A stretch of 64,000 nucleotides of DNA from Sesamum alatum (lineage: Eukaryota > Streptophyta > Magnoliopsida > Lamiales > Pedaliaceae). This document shows, in pieces, positions 9,575-21,950 of the stretch (position 1 is the stretch's first letter; each line of letters opens with the position of its first letter). Both the position numbers and the translations under genes were made by a program. Location of the stretch: the NCBI GenBank assembly GCA_034509735.1, contig JACGWO010000004.1, forward strand, positions 18,333,395-18,397,394, in the 5' to 3' direction. The notes under the pieces were generated by a model. The model saw nothing but the letters and a program-made list of their open reading frames with translations. It was not told where the DNA came from and searched no databases.

Positions 9575-10867
9575 TGAAAGAATCGGGTACGGCCCGAGAA
9601 CGCAATGTAAGCGTAAAAACGTAAATTTAAGGCATAATTAAATTCAAAGGGGTGTTCCCTTTGAAGTTCCCGGGTGTTTGGTGTTTGTCAAAGTATAAAT
9701 AATAAAAGAAAATATGCTTGACATGTGGCTTAAAAGGACAAGAACAAAGGTACATAAAATGTAAAAAGAATATCCAACCTTTGTTCAATTCTTACGTAGA
9801 ACAGCTTCTAACGTTGTTCTTTTTTTTCTTCCTTTGTTAGTCCCTTGAGAGATCAACGTAGAACTCCTCCAATGTTGTCCATACCACACTAAGGATATAA
9901 TTCTACTCTATTGCTAGATAGAAAGTAGAAAGGAAGAAGAAACACTTCCAAGAATGCACTATGGATTGGTGAACCTTGGAATATTTTTGTTCAATATTAT
10001 CTAAGAAGTATGAACACTAAAGAGAGAGTTTTTCAGAATATTTTTGGCCTAAATCTCCAGAAAAAATGAAGCAAGTGAAGTAGTGATTGTCTGGCATAGT
10101 TGTTTTGTGTACGTAGAATGTAGAGTTCAGTAAACCACCTACACAATTAACCTTCAACGTAACTTCCACTATACATGATAGCAAGAGAAAACCACCCACA
10201 AAAGAGCTCATGGTCGTTCATAACATGCACACATGTGGAGGAGTTGAAACTCCTCCTTAACTAGCTTCAACTTGCATGTAATGTTGACTTGGATTTTTAT
10301 GTTTTTGGACTTGTATTTTAATCAAATTAAATAAAGTCCAAACATGTATCCATTGGGCATTAATTAATCTAATTGATTTGTTTCCAATTGAACCCCAATA
10401 ATTTATTTAAACCAATTAAATAAACAAAAGTCCAAATTAAGAATAATTGATCCAATCAATTATTCTAGTCAAAACCCGATAAATTAATTCAATTAATTTA
10501 CAGGTTCTTAGTCCAAAATTAACTAATCCAATTAATTAATCTTGGACATCCATTAAATGGATTTCCCAATAAATGATCCAATCATTTATTTCTCTCTTGA
10601 ATAAATTTAATCCAATTAAATTTATTCGCTTTTTCTAAAATTAATTTTGCCAAATCCAAAGTGATTTGTGTGTGACTCATTAGGTTCACCCGTAGCTAAA
10701 CTTGGGCTTGTGTCCAACACAATTGGTCAATTAAATTCAATTTAATTAACTATTTTTTTCGATTACCATTAATTGAAAAAACGCCCGTCACTATTGGTGG
10801 CCGTCTAACAACGGTCCATGGCACTAGAGACTAGGTGAATGTTGGCACGAACATTTAGGCTCCCGAG
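9575..10867 (-). repeat. Element C 3' LTR, outer piece
   Basis: This piece holds the 3' terminal part of the LTR, from TGAAAGAATCGGG. A perfect 9-bp stem with a 5-base loop lies at 9643-9665 (TTCAAAGGG/CCCTTTGAA). Farther in are long AT-rich inverted repeats with a CCA spacer, for example AATAATTGAT-CCA-ATCAATTATT and AATAAATTTAAT-CCA-ATTAAATTTATT. The piece ends at the CCGAG target duplication (10863-10867). Confidence 0.8.
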
Positions 10868-11185
10868 TGTTAAAATAGGTGACCAAAAAGCTAATTGGAT
10901 TACATCACTGGCACTGTGTTTGTTGTGCTTACATCAATATTATCCTGATGAATAGAGTAAGTATTCATCACTGGCACTATGTTTGTTGTGCTTACTACTA
11001 ACGTTGAACGGTGTTTCAACGTCACAATAAATGCCCACAGACCAATTGGATAACCCATGAGTTGGGATGCGCATTGGATGGCGGCTATGAAACGAACTTC
11101 TGAGGGTTGGTCTGAAACGTTCCAAGTCGAGTACCTTGAGACTGCGCATCGAGTGTCCTATTGAGACTTGCAGTAAGTATTGCAT

Positions 11186-13636
11186 TGAAAGCCTTGGGTA
11201 GGCGCGTGGATCGTCCCGAGAGTAGCGCGAATGCGGAAGCGCGATATAATTTAAATTACAAAAATTTAAACATGCATAACTTATATTAAAATAAACTCGT
11301 TCAAGAGGTGTGCCCTAGAAACTCCCGGGCGTTTGGTGTATCTCATGAATAATAAAAGGCATACATAGCAATCATGGAGGCCATAGGATTCGAAAATAAA
11401 GAGGACGAAAAAGATAAACCGGAAACGTACCGATTGTCATTTTCGTCTTCTAACCAGTACTCGCGGTGTTCCCCGATTGGCTCCAAGATCTCGTATAGGA
11501 GACCCTCTAATTCGTGACACGCAATCCGCCCATGTATCTTGAACTTCGTGCTAGCGAAAGAACAAGTATTTTTTGGGAGAGGACGGATCGATCAAACGTT
11601 ATAAATTTAACGAGATCAACCCTCCTATGTTCAATTGTTGAAGAACCGAAGAACAAGAAAATAATTTTCTCGGAGAGAAAGAGAGAGGCGCGGCCGAGAG
11701 AGGGAGAGGGGAGGACAAGTGTGTGTGTGTGTTTGAAGATTCATCATCTTCTTCAATGTGTGTGCTAAGGAGTATTTATAGAAGATGAATCCTTTTCCTC
11801 TTCAATCTCCTACACTTTGAAGACTCATCTACAACTAGGATTTGACCTAGTCAAAACCTAGTCAAAATCAAGCTTCTTTGGTCAAACCAATATTAGTCAT
11901 GGATCTCTCCATTTTAATCTCAACCTTTAATTTAATTTAATGGAATATTAAAAATCCTATTTAAATATTCCAAGGGCAATAAATAAATATATTAAATATA
12001 ATTATTTATTCTAAGCCGATTAAATTAATTTTCTAATAAATCTAATTTATTAGATAAATTCCTTCTATCTAATAAAAAGGAATTAATTCTTTCCAAGAAA
12101 ATAAGGACCCGATTAAATCCAATTTAATCATTCCATTTCTCCAAATATTTAATTCTAAATTAAATACTTTATGTGTGCGGATTTTGTGTGACTCTTTAGG
12201 TTCACCTTCAGCTAGACTTGGTTGGATTCCTAGAATCCACCCGTTACCATGGGTGGCCATCTAGCAACGGTCCATGGCACTAGAGACTAGGTGAATATAC
12301 GGGGATGAACATTTAGGCTCTACAGTACATCTATCCTTCCGTCTACAGTCTCACCACTTAGGGTCTAGGGCACGGATAATGCAGGTACCCATTTTGGACG
12401 TAAGTGTCAATCTGTCCTTTACTAAACGCCGCAAGGGAAACCTTCCCTTTTGTTCAGTTACTGTGGCAACAGATTTTTAGGGACAAGACACAGAGCATTT
12501 GTGAGATACAACTGTCAATACCATTTAACAGGAGACAGATCATTTCTTGGAGACTATTGTCACTTTGTACAACCGGAACTGCACTAGATATGGCTTATGA
12601 CTACTCAAGTGCATCTTGGCAATCTCTCACCATACCTAAGATACAGTCCTGATGTATAGGTAAACTCAGCAGTTCCTCAAGTCAAAGGACTTGACCTGTA
12701 GCGTTGGAACCGGGAACACGCGTCATACTAGCCGACCCTACTCAAGGTCCTTCGTAAGACGGTTCCTGCGAGTCACCTCAGTCAGCCGCTTCCCAGTAGG
12801 CCAACCCACTAACACTGCTTAGACGACCTTTCGGCTTCTTGCTCACTCACACACCTGAGGAGCATTCCGTCCTTTCCACGCCGATACAATATTCCGTCAA
12901 TCAAAGCATAATTCAAAGCTTGTTGTTTTACTGACCTGGGAGTTTCTTTAGAAGGATCGGACAAGTACCTGACGAGAGGTGTTTCACTCCTGCCCGATCT
13001 TCTTCTGGCTCCATTATGGTTGAGTCAAAAGTTTTCTGCAATGCTGTTGGAATCCTCCTTTTTTTCTTTGTTTAGTTGTCCGATTAGGAAATCTCAAACG
13101 TCGAAGATAGCTGGGCCATTGTCTTAGCCTCAACATTGGCCCTTCTAGGTACATGGTCAATCAACATTTCATCAAACTCGACGAATCGAGTCTAGGGCTC
13201 TTTTTGTGTATGGCTGCTGCTTTGCATCTATTACCTCATACTCAGCGATAAACTTGTCTCACTACTAGCTGAGAATCACCCTTCAATGACGACCCGTCGA
13301 TGAAATATGACAGCAGATGCTTAGTGCAAGTCTCAAAGGAAATCTCGGTACCCACTTTCGAGATTTTTCGACTTGGAGATTTCCAGACTAATTCGGCAGG
13401 ACTGATTTCATGGACCTACCTACAAGCGTAGTCCCAGTCCCCGAAATGCGTTTTCAGTCTGTGGGATTTGTTTGCGTAGTAAACAGTTATAAAGCAGATG
13501 AAGTGAACACAAACAAAGTAAATGCCATATGAATATCACTTCTTATTCATTAACAATTTATTAAAACCTCAAAATTGTTCAGACATAGGTTACAATTCGC
13601 CTACCAAGATTGGCTACATGGTCACCTATTCTAACA
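11186..13636 (-). repeat. B1 3' LTR (2,451 bp, with insert)
   Basis: It runs from TGAAAGCCTTGGG to CACCTATTCTAACA on the plus strand. It is collinear with the 5' LTR except for about 466 bp at 12829-13294. TATA sequence (TATAAATA on the minus strand) lies near 11772-11779. Inverted repeats with CCA or CTA spacers are present, for example TCTAATAAAT-CTA-ATTTATTAGA and GATTAAAT-CCA-ATTTAATC. Confidence 0.9.
12829..13294 (-). pseudogene. Gypsy pol fragment (RNase H to integrase linker) inside an LTR
   Basis: This insert is absent from the other B LTRs. Read on the minus strand it starts with pieces of a gypsy-type RNase H (GDSQLVVRQVYR, then EYEVIDAKQQPYTK, then FDEMLIDHVPRRANVEAKTM), with stops and frameshifts between them. 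It ends with an open stretch of about 47 codons containing KQQALNYALIDGILYRRG and LLRCVSEQEAER, which matches the linker between RNase H and the integrase zinc region of Ty3/gypsy pol. GACGACC lies at both edges (12822-12828 and 13288-13294), either a target duplication or microhomology. Five bases of LTR (CGTCA) are missing at the join. Confidence 0.75.
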
Positions 13637-13649
13637 ATCTCCCACTTGA

Positions 13650-16600
13650 CCTTAAAGCCAATCGCCCATATGCCTAATCCCCATCTTCTCAAGATGTTGC
13701 GTATGAGCGCTCTGCGACATAGGCTTTGTCAGCGGATCTGCTGTGTTGTCTGCTGAGTGACTCGGTCCATCCGAACGTCACCTCTTCCTACCATTTCTCT
13801 TAGAAGATGGTAGCGTCTAAGAATGTGTTTGGAGCGGTGATGAGATCTCGGTTCCTTTGCTTGCGCTATTGCTCCGTTGTTATCACAAAAGATGACAACG
13901 GGCTCGGCGATGCTAGGCACCACACCCAACTCTTGGATGTAGTTTCTCATCCAAACCGCTTCTTTGGCAGCTTCTGAAGCTGCTATGTAATCAGCCTCAG
14001 TGGTGGAATCAACAGTGGTTGCTTGCTTGGAACTTTTCCAAGCCACTACTCCTCCATTGAGCCTGAATACAGAACCCGATTGAGACTTGGCATCATCGTC
14101 ATCAGCCTGGAAGCTAGTGTCGCTAAAGCCTTCCAGGATTAGTTCTCCATTGCCATAGACCAAGAACATTTCCTTAGTCCTCCTCAGGTACTTAAGGATG
14201 CCCTTAACTGCATTCCAATGTGCCTCTCCTGCACAAGACTGATATCTGCTCGTTACACTCAAAGCGTAAGCAATGTTAGGTCTGGTGCAGTGGACCGCAT
14301 ATTGGATGCTTCCTACGACAGAAGCATAGGGGATGAATTTCATCCTTTCAAGTTCCTCATCAGTCTGCGGGGACTGTTTCTTGGATAACTTGATCCCATG
14401 CCTTATCGGAAGGAATCCTCGTTTGGAGTTGTCCATCCGAAATCTCTTCAGGACTTTCTCCATATACGAGTTTTGGGTAAGTCCCAACATTCTCTTAGAT
14501 CTGTCCCTTACAATCTGGATGCCTAGAATGTAGGAGGCTTCACCCAAATCCTTCATAGAAAACTGAGTTGATAACCATGCTTTTATGTTACTCAACATTC
14601 TAACGTCATTTCCTATGAGTAGAATGTCATCCACATAAAGCACTAGGAACACTATAGAGCTCCCACTGACCTTCTTGTATATACAAGGGTTGGATTCATT
14701 TTTTGATGAAATCATAACCCCGTATTACTTCATCAAAGCAAATGTTCCAACTTCGGGATGCTTGTTTGAGGCCGTAGATGGACTTCTGGAGACGACAGAC
14801 CTTCTGTTCTTCTCCAGTGACCGTGAAACCCTCCGGCTAATCCATGTAGATCTCTTCCTTTTCGTTGAGGAAAGCCGTTTTCACGTCCATCTGCCATATC
14901 TCATAGTCCATACCATGCTACTATGGCAAGCAGGATCCGAATGGATTTACCCATGGCTACTGGCGAGTAGGTGTCCTCAAAATCGAGCCCGGGTCGTTGA
15001 GTGTACCCTTTAGGTACTAGCCTAGCCTTAAAGGTTGTGACTTCTCCATCAATGCCAAGTTTGTGCTTATAGACCCACTTACAGCCAACTGGATTAATCC
15101 CTTTCGGTGGGTCTACAAGTGTCCAGACTTGGTTCTCACTCATAGAGTCCATTTCAGTTTTCATGGCCTCAAGCCATCTCCCGGAGTTGATGTCAGACAT
15201 CGTTTCCCCGTATGTCTTAGGATCCTTATCCAACAGACTGGTCGTGCTTAGAAAGCCATATCTCGCCGGAGGTCGGGACTCTGTAACTAATCTATGGAGA
15301 ACGGGAACGTCAGTGGTGACTGTGGGCGCTGACTGTACAGGAGTCGATGGTTCAGGTACCGAGATTGGCCCTTCCTGAGGTTTCCCTTCATGCCTAGCAT
15401 GCTGGTCTTCTCGAGGTTGGTCAGCCCTCTGGGTATCTATCCTGATTCCCCTAAATGAGGGATTCCGCGGCTTCCACTGATGACTGGTTTCCATCACTTG
15501 ACTCCTCAAGGATCAGTTCATCAGGTTTGGATATCCTCTGAAAAACCTTGTTCCAAAGAATACTGCATTCCTTGAAACAAATACCTTTTGTTCCAAGGGG
15601 TCATAAAAGTAATAACCTGCAGTTTCTTTAGGGTATCCAACGAACCTGCACAAGCTAGACCTAGATTCTAGCTTGTCTCCCACTAGCCTCTTCACATACG
15701 TGGGGTTCAAGTAGTTGTAGGACGCAGGCTTGCCGTGCCATATGGCGTTTGGGTCAATACACTGGTTGGCGCCAAATTTAATAACTTGGCCGCAGTCTCC
15801 AATGCGTAGCCCCAAAAGGACAAGGGCAATTTGGTAAAACTCATCATGGATCGAACCATGTCTAACAGGGTTCGATTCCTCCTTTCAGAGATGCCATTCA
15901 ACTGTGGCGTCCCGGGAGGTGTCCATTGAGATATTATACCATTTTCTTTAAGATAATCAAGGAACTCAGTACTAAGGTACTCTCCGCTCGGTCTGACCGT
16001 AGGGACTTTAAATTTTTGCAGCCGGTTTTGGTTCTCAACTTCAAGTCTGAATTCTTTAAACCTCTCAAGAGCTTCAGACTTGTACCTCATAAGGTATACA
16101 TAAACCATACCGTGAATGATCATCGGTGAAGGTTATGAAGTAGGAGAATCCACCTCGGGCCTGCGTCCTTAGTGGTCCACATACGTCTGTATGGACCAAG
16201 TCCAACAGACCTGTGGCAAGCCTGCTTTGTCCTACAAAGGGCTTCTTGGTCATTTTCCCTCTTAGACAGGACTCACAAGTTGGTAGCTCACTCAAGTCCC
16301 CTACCTCTAGGTTCTTTGAGTCTACCAATCTTTTCATCCTGTCTTGGGATACGTGACCCAGTCTAGCGTGCCGTAGTCGTGCGTTCCCGTTGTTATCTAT
16401 TTTACGTTTGTGTTGAGTATTTAGAACGAAGTTCGTTTGTTGTAAGATATAGAGCCCATTATTAAGTGTACCAAGCAGATGAGCAATTTCCACACCTCAT
16501 CAAATAAAAGCAATTTTTATTGATCATAAACTCAATATCCACTATTGTCTAACAACGGAATGGAAATGATGTTTTTTAATCATACTAGGTACATAATAAA

Positions 16601-17691
16601 CTTGCTCTAACTCTATACCTAATTACGATCACTAACTACTAGAGTGGCGATCCTACTGCTTCTGCCGAGATGGCCTTGCTATTCCCAAGCTTTAGGATCA
16701 TATCTCCGCTATCCAGTTTTCTGCTTCTTTTCAGCACCTGTAAATCATTGCAAATGTGAGCTCCACAGCCGGTATCTAGTACCCAAAAGGCAGAGTTATT
16801 AACCATATTGACCTCAATCACAAAGATACCTTGGTTCGAGAGGAGTTTGGGGCACTCTCTCTTCCAATGCCCTTTCTCACTGCAATTGATACATATGTCA
16901 TATGCCCTCGACTATTTCTTGGAGACAACCTTCCCCTTTCCTTTGCCTTTCCCCTCTTTGACAATGGGAACACTCTTAGTGTTCGTAGCTGCTTTGACGG
17001 CTTTTTCCCTTTCCCTTCTTCCTTTTCAACGTCCTGCACCCTTGCCTTTCGTCTTGAAAGTCGAAGCATCTCCAAACAATACCGATGGCGTGGACTTTTT
17101 GGTCGTTGCCTCGTATTGCACCAACATATTGATTAACTCATGACTGCCCTTCTCAAGTGTGTTCATGTTGTAGTTAACAATAAAGTGGTCGAAGGAGGGT
17201 GGGAGAGACTGAAGGATCACATCTATGTACATCTCCTTATCGAGGCCTGCCTTTAGGTCCTCGAGCTTTTCCACCAGGATAAGCATTTTAACCCCGTGCT
17301 CCTGTATAGAGGATCCTTCGGTCATTTTAGTTCCAAAGAACACATTCGTCGCGACATACCTAGTATGCTGGTTCGGGACTGCATAGCAATCGTTAAGGCG
17401 AGCCATAATAGAAGGGACATCGTCTAGCCTATCATACTGCTTCTGAATCTCATTCGTCATTGAGGCAAGTATGATGCTACGGACTTTCCGGTTATCCTTA
17501 TGCCAAGTCTCAAACCTCTCACGTTCTTCTGGCGTGGATCCTTCCGGCAAGGTCCTAGGGAACGACTTGTCCACGACATAGCCTTGGTTCTCGTAATCGA
17601 GGATTATCCTCAGATTGCGCAACCAGTCGTTGTAATTTGTTCCATTGAACTTGTTGGTCTCAAGTATGGTTGATAATGGGTTCTTAGACAT
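13650..17691 (-). pseudogene. B1 gag-pol polyprotein, degraded
   Basis: Ty1/copia order is clear on the minus strand. Gag runs from ATG 17691 (MSKNPLSTILETNKFNGTNY) to a TGA at 17026-17028 that replaces the Trp codon kept in B3. The knuckle region follows in other frames. Protease is at 16639-16821 with WVLDTGCGAH intact, ending in a frameshift. GAG-pre-integrase and integrase (RLGH...CESC, HTDVCGPL) are at about 15513-16493; the second catalytic Asp lies in a local frameshift. The integrase tail and RT start are at 14901-15509. RT and RNase H are at 13729-14715 with YVDDILLIGND intact. A one-base deletion near 13750 shifts the C-terminus. It is not translatable as one protein. Confidence 0.9.
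13729..14715 (-). pseudogene. B1 reverse transcriptase and RNase H open segment
   Basis: This is the longest uninterrupted piece of B1 pol (328 codons). It starts within RT. YVDDILLIGND at about residue 27 carries the catalytic Asp pair, and the fingers-palm remainder runs to about residue 170. RNase H follows with STTEADYIAASEAAKEAVW, VIFCDNNGAIAQAK and RSKHILRRYHLLREM. The end RVTQQTTQQIR is out of frame: B3 reads RVNSADNTVDPLTKP there, so one base has been lost. It is a piece of the polyprotein, not a separate gene. Confidence 0.85.
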
Positions 17692-19786
17692 TTTAAATCT
17701 ACATTTTAAAAACAGAACTTGCACTCAGCAGAATTTAAAAGGCGAAAGTTTTGATAAATAATTAAACGCTTGGTCTTTAGTCATTTAATGCTCCCACTAT
17801 TTATACGAAAATACAATACTCTCAAACGTTTTTTCGAAAAACCTTTTCCTAGTGGGCTTGGGATCCACAGTGAATTTTCCCATAACCCGCTTTTACGATT
17901 CGCGTGGAAGAACCCTGTGGGGGGTATGCCATACCATTCTCGTTCCACAAGATTCCCAAGATATTTGCCTCACCCTTTCACATGATCCCGAGGACTCCAA
18001 GCGAATCATGCTAATCGGGCGTTAGACCCGACCCAATCAACCGAATTATAGACCCGCTGCTACCTCCACGACTCGTGAGACAGGTAACAATGGTCTACTT
18101 TTCGTTCATAGGACACAGTGCAGCTTCTTTTAAGTACGATAGACGTGCCACGACTCGTGAGACCACGCTATCGGCCTAAATCAGCTTCCTCACTATGCCA
18201 TGGATTGGAAGGCATGGACAGACTCCTAGAGTCCATGTCCACTTTGTCTAGGGTCTAATATTTTGCCATTGGTCCAACCAATGTGAGAGTTGTAAATGAC
18301 CAAGATCTCATATGTATATATAAACACATTCATCCATAATGCGTAAATAAATAAATTGCATCCCATAGTAGTTATACGATAAATAAAACCATTCATTCAT
18401 CATAACAGCCACATGGAAAATTAAAGCCTAGCACGCCCCTATTGGATGATCACGAGCCCGAATCCTATGCGACCCACTGAGCCTGCAGTGGATCTATGGT
18501 CAATCTAGGGTTGGTCCCTACACTATAACATTAATAGCAAACCCGATCATCATTCCGATGGGCCTTGGCCTCTTTTCTCTTTCAACTCTTCATGGAAACG
18601 CCTTGGATCCTCCATTCTGGGCTCTCCATGTGGACCTTCCTTCTTCTCCACCAAATACATAAAAATAAAATCCTCACTCCTATTCCACTCTCATTACATA
18701 TGTAAAAAGAAACCCCAGCGAAAACCCGGGGGGAGTACATTAGGAGGGAGAAAGAATGCCTTATTATTCCAAGGCAACTAGAAGGGGAGAAGGAGAAAGC
18801 AGAAAGAGGCACACAGGCCCAACATAAAACTAAACTATACATTCGGTCTAGGGCTCACGATTATCCATTTTCATTAAATGCACATAATCTCATGATCCCA
18901 TCACATAAATACATCCAAATATTCCATGATTACCAATCACATCAATCCATGATAAATAAATGCGCTACGTATGAAAAATATGGTACAACCGTTGGCAATA
19001 ATATTTCTCGTTTAGGAAGACCCTTCCTCATTATTGTAGGTAAGTTATTTATGGGATTCCAAATCCAATAAACTCAACCTCCCAAATAATGTTCTTAAAG
19101 AAAATATGCAAAAATTAAATAAAAGGAATTTTCAAAATAATCTGAAAAATTAAAAAAATGAGAAAACGACGAAGGTCAACCGTCCGCTGCCACTGGCAGC
19201 AGTCAGTCGGCGCGCGCGCGCAGACACCATTGTCTGCGTGCGGGGCGTGCCAGTCGGCGCCGCCTCGTGCGCGCGTGCGTGTGGCCTTCCTGCATGCCAG
19301 TCGCGGGTGCGCGCGCAGACTCCGCTGTCTGCGTGCGCGCGCTCGCGCATGGCATCCCTGGCCGTGCGTCCGGGCGGGCAGGCTGCCCTCGACGTGTTGC
19401 CCTGGCACGCGCGGGCACGCCCGGCCACCCATCTGCACCTGTCGCTCGGCCGCGCGACTGGTGGCCCAGATCTGCGCGCGCCATGCGCGCCTGGCAAAGC
19501 AGCCGCGCGCAGGCTCCCCTGCCTGCGCGCGTCTGCCTCGCCTGAGTGCATAGCGGGCACGGTCAGCCACCGGCTGGCCGCGTGCTGCGTTTTCTCCGTT
19601 TCATCCGATTTTTCCGCCGTTTCCCAAGAAAAACAGAAAATACCAAAAGCACCAAAATCATACGTAATTGAAAGCAAGAAAACGACATACTTTACGATAA
19701 AAATATCAAGAAACAAATTAAAACATGGCAAACACGTTTTCATGCTTAAAACGCACACAAAACCCTAGGCCTATACATCGAACCGG
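17692..19786 (-). other. B1 untranslated leader
   Basis: About 2.1 kb separate the primer-binding site from gag. The leader holds a GC-rich hairpin tract (19195-19590), a stem CATTGGT-CCA-ACCAATG on the plus strand at 18267-18283, and two copies of CACGACTCGTG at 18067-18077 and 18149-18159. The rest is AT-rich with no convincing reading frame. Confidence 0.7.
19195..19590 (-). repeat. GC-rich hairpin tract in B1 leader
   Basis: A roughly 400-bp tract of CG dinucleotide runs in otherwise AT-rich DNA. It contains stems built on CAGAC/GTCTG: CGCAGACA-CCAT-TGTCTGCG at 19219-19238, and CGCAGAC-TCCGCT-GTCTGCG at 19314-19333. Matching tracts occur in the leaders of A1, B2 and B3. Overlapping Arg/Ala/Gly-rich reading frames here look like composition artefacts. 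Confidence 0.75.
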
Positions 19787-19798
19787 GCTCTGATACCA
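19787..19798 (-). other. B1 primer-binding site (initiator tRNA-Met)
   Basis: TGGTATCAGAGC on the minus strand, one base inside the 5' LTR. It is complementary to the 3' end of plant initiator tRNA-Met, the usual primer of copia elements. Confidence 0.9.
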
Positions 19799-19799
19799 C

Positions 19800-21796
19800 T
19801 GAAAGCCTTGGGTAGGCGCGGTGGATCGTCCCACGAGTAGCGCGAATGAAGAAGCGCGGTATAATTTAAATTATAAAAATTTAAACATGCATAACATATA
19901 TTAAAATAAACTCGTTCACAGGGTGTGCCCTTGAAACTCTCGGGCATTTGGTGTATCTCATGAATAATAAAAGGCATAATAGCAATCATGGAGGCCATAG
20001 GATTCGAAAATAAAGAGGATGAAAAAGATAAACCGAAAACCTACCGATTGTCATTTTCGTCTTCTAACCGGTTCTCGCGTTGTTCCCGATTTGCTCCAAG
20101 ATCTCGTATAGGAGACCCACTAATTCGTGACATGCAATCCACCCATGTATCTTGAACTTTGTGCTAGAGAAAGAACAAGTATTATTTTGGGAGAGGACGG
20201 ATCGCTCAAACGTTATTAATTTAACGAGATCAACCCTCCTATGTTCAATTGTTGAAGAAACGAAGAACAAGAAAATAATTTTCTCAGAGAGAAAGAGAGA
20301 GGCTCGGCCGAGAGAGGGAGAGGGGAGGACGAGTGTGTGTGTGTGTGTTTTCAAGATTCATCATCTTCTTCAATGTGCGTGCTAAGGAGTATTTATAGAA
20401 GAGGAATCCTTTTCCTCTTCAATCTCCTACACTTTGAAGAGTCCTCTACAACTAGGATTTGACCTAGTCAAATCCTAGTCAAAATCAGGCTTCTTTGGTC
20501 AAACCAATATTAGCCATTGATCTCTCCCTTTTAATCTCAACCTTTAATTTAATTTAATGGAATATTAAAATCCTATTTAAATTTTCCAAGGGTAATAAAT
20601 AAATATATTAAATATAATTATTTATTCTAAGCCCATTAAATTAATTTTCTAATAAATCTAATTTATTAGATAAATCCCTTTTATCTAATAAAAAGGAATT
20701 AATTCTTTCCAAGAAAATAAGGACCCGATTAAATCCAATTTAATCATTCCATTTCTCCAAATATTTAATTCTAAATTAAATACTATATGTGTGCGGATTG
20801 TGTGTGACTCTTTAGGTTCACCTTCAGCTAGACTGGGTTGAATTCCTAGAATCCACCCGTTACCTTGGGTGGCCATCTAGCAATGGTCCATGACACTAGA
20901 GACTAGGTGAATATACGGGGATGAACATTTAGGCTCTACAGTACATCTATCCTTCCGTCTACGGTCTCACCACTTAGGGTCTAGGGCACGGATAATACAG
21001 GTACCCATTTTGGACGTAAGTGTCGGTCTGTCCTTTTCTAAACGCCGCAAGGGAAACCTTCCCTTCTGTTCAGTTACTGTGGCCACAGAGTTTAGGGACA
21101 AGATACAGAGCATTTGTGAGATACAACTGTCAATACCATTTGACAGGAGATAGATTCTTTCTTGGAAACTATTGTCACTTTGTACACCGGAGCTGCACTA
21201 GATATGGCTTGTGACTACTCAAGTGCATCTTGGCAATCTCTCATCATACCTAAGATACAGTCCCGATGTACAGGTAAACTCAGCAGTTTCTCAAGTCAAA
21301 GGACTTGACCTGTACCGTTGGAACCGGGAACACGCGTCATACCTAGCCGACCCTACTCAAGGTCCTTCGTAAGACGGTTCCCGTGAGTCACCTTAGTCAG
21401 CCGCTTCCCATCAGGCCAACCCACTAACACTGCTTAGACGACCTTCGTCACCCGTCGATGAAATACGACAGCAGATGCTTAGTGCAAGTGTCAAAGGAAA
21501 TGTCGGTACCCACTTTTCGAGATTCCTCGACTTGGAGATTTCCAGATTGATTCTGCAGGACTGATTTCATAGTCCTACCTCCAAGCGTAGTCCCAGTCCC
21601 CGAAATGCGTTTTCAGTCTGTGGGCTTTGTTTGCGTAGTGAACAGTTATAAAGCAGATGAAGTGAACACAAACAAAGTAAATGCCATATGAATATCACTT
21701 CTTATTCATTAACAATTTATTAAATCCTCGAAATTTGTTCAGACATAGGTTACAATTTGCCTACCAAGATTGGCTACATGGTCACCTATTCTAACA
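19800..21796 (-). repeat. B1 5' LTR (1,997 bp)
   Basis: Bounded by the primer-binding site on one side and the TGCAT duplication on the other. A TATA box (minus-strand TATAAATA) is at 20390-20397. The transcript would start about 30 bases downstream, in the purine-rich (plus strand) GAGAGAAAGAGAG region. The 3'-end hairpin seen in other copies is partly degraded here. Confidence 0.9.
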
Positions 21797-21950
21797 TGCA
21801 TTCACTGGGTGAGTGCCGAGTTTCATCAGCGACAGACGAAGGTTGTCTATGCAATTTTAGTGGGTTAGTTGACAAGGTGGTTGATTGACTGAACTGACTC
21901 GCGGGAATCATCATATGGAAGCCTTGGAGGCTTAGTTGGTATGACTGGAA

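Larger units (their letters stand above)
11186..21796 (-). mobile_element. Element B1: full-length copia element
   Basis: A 10,611-bp minus-strand element with two LTRs and the target duplication TGCAT (11181-11185 and 21797-21801). In element order: 5' LTR 19800-21796 (1,997 bp), primer site 19787-19798, leader 17692-19786, broken gag-pol about 13650-17691, polypurine tract 13637-13647 (AAGTGGGAGAT), 3' LTR 11186-13636. The 3' LTR is 454 bp longer because of a foreign insert. The LTR pair shows visible divergence (roughly 15 differences in the first 200 bases by eye), so it is older than B3. Confidence 0.93.

Noticed and set aside
17692..17724. Upstream Met at 17724 as the start of B1 gag
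   Set aside because: A1, A0, B2 and B3 all begin at the Met of MSKNPL, which is 17691 in B1. The extra N-terminal codons are leader sequence.
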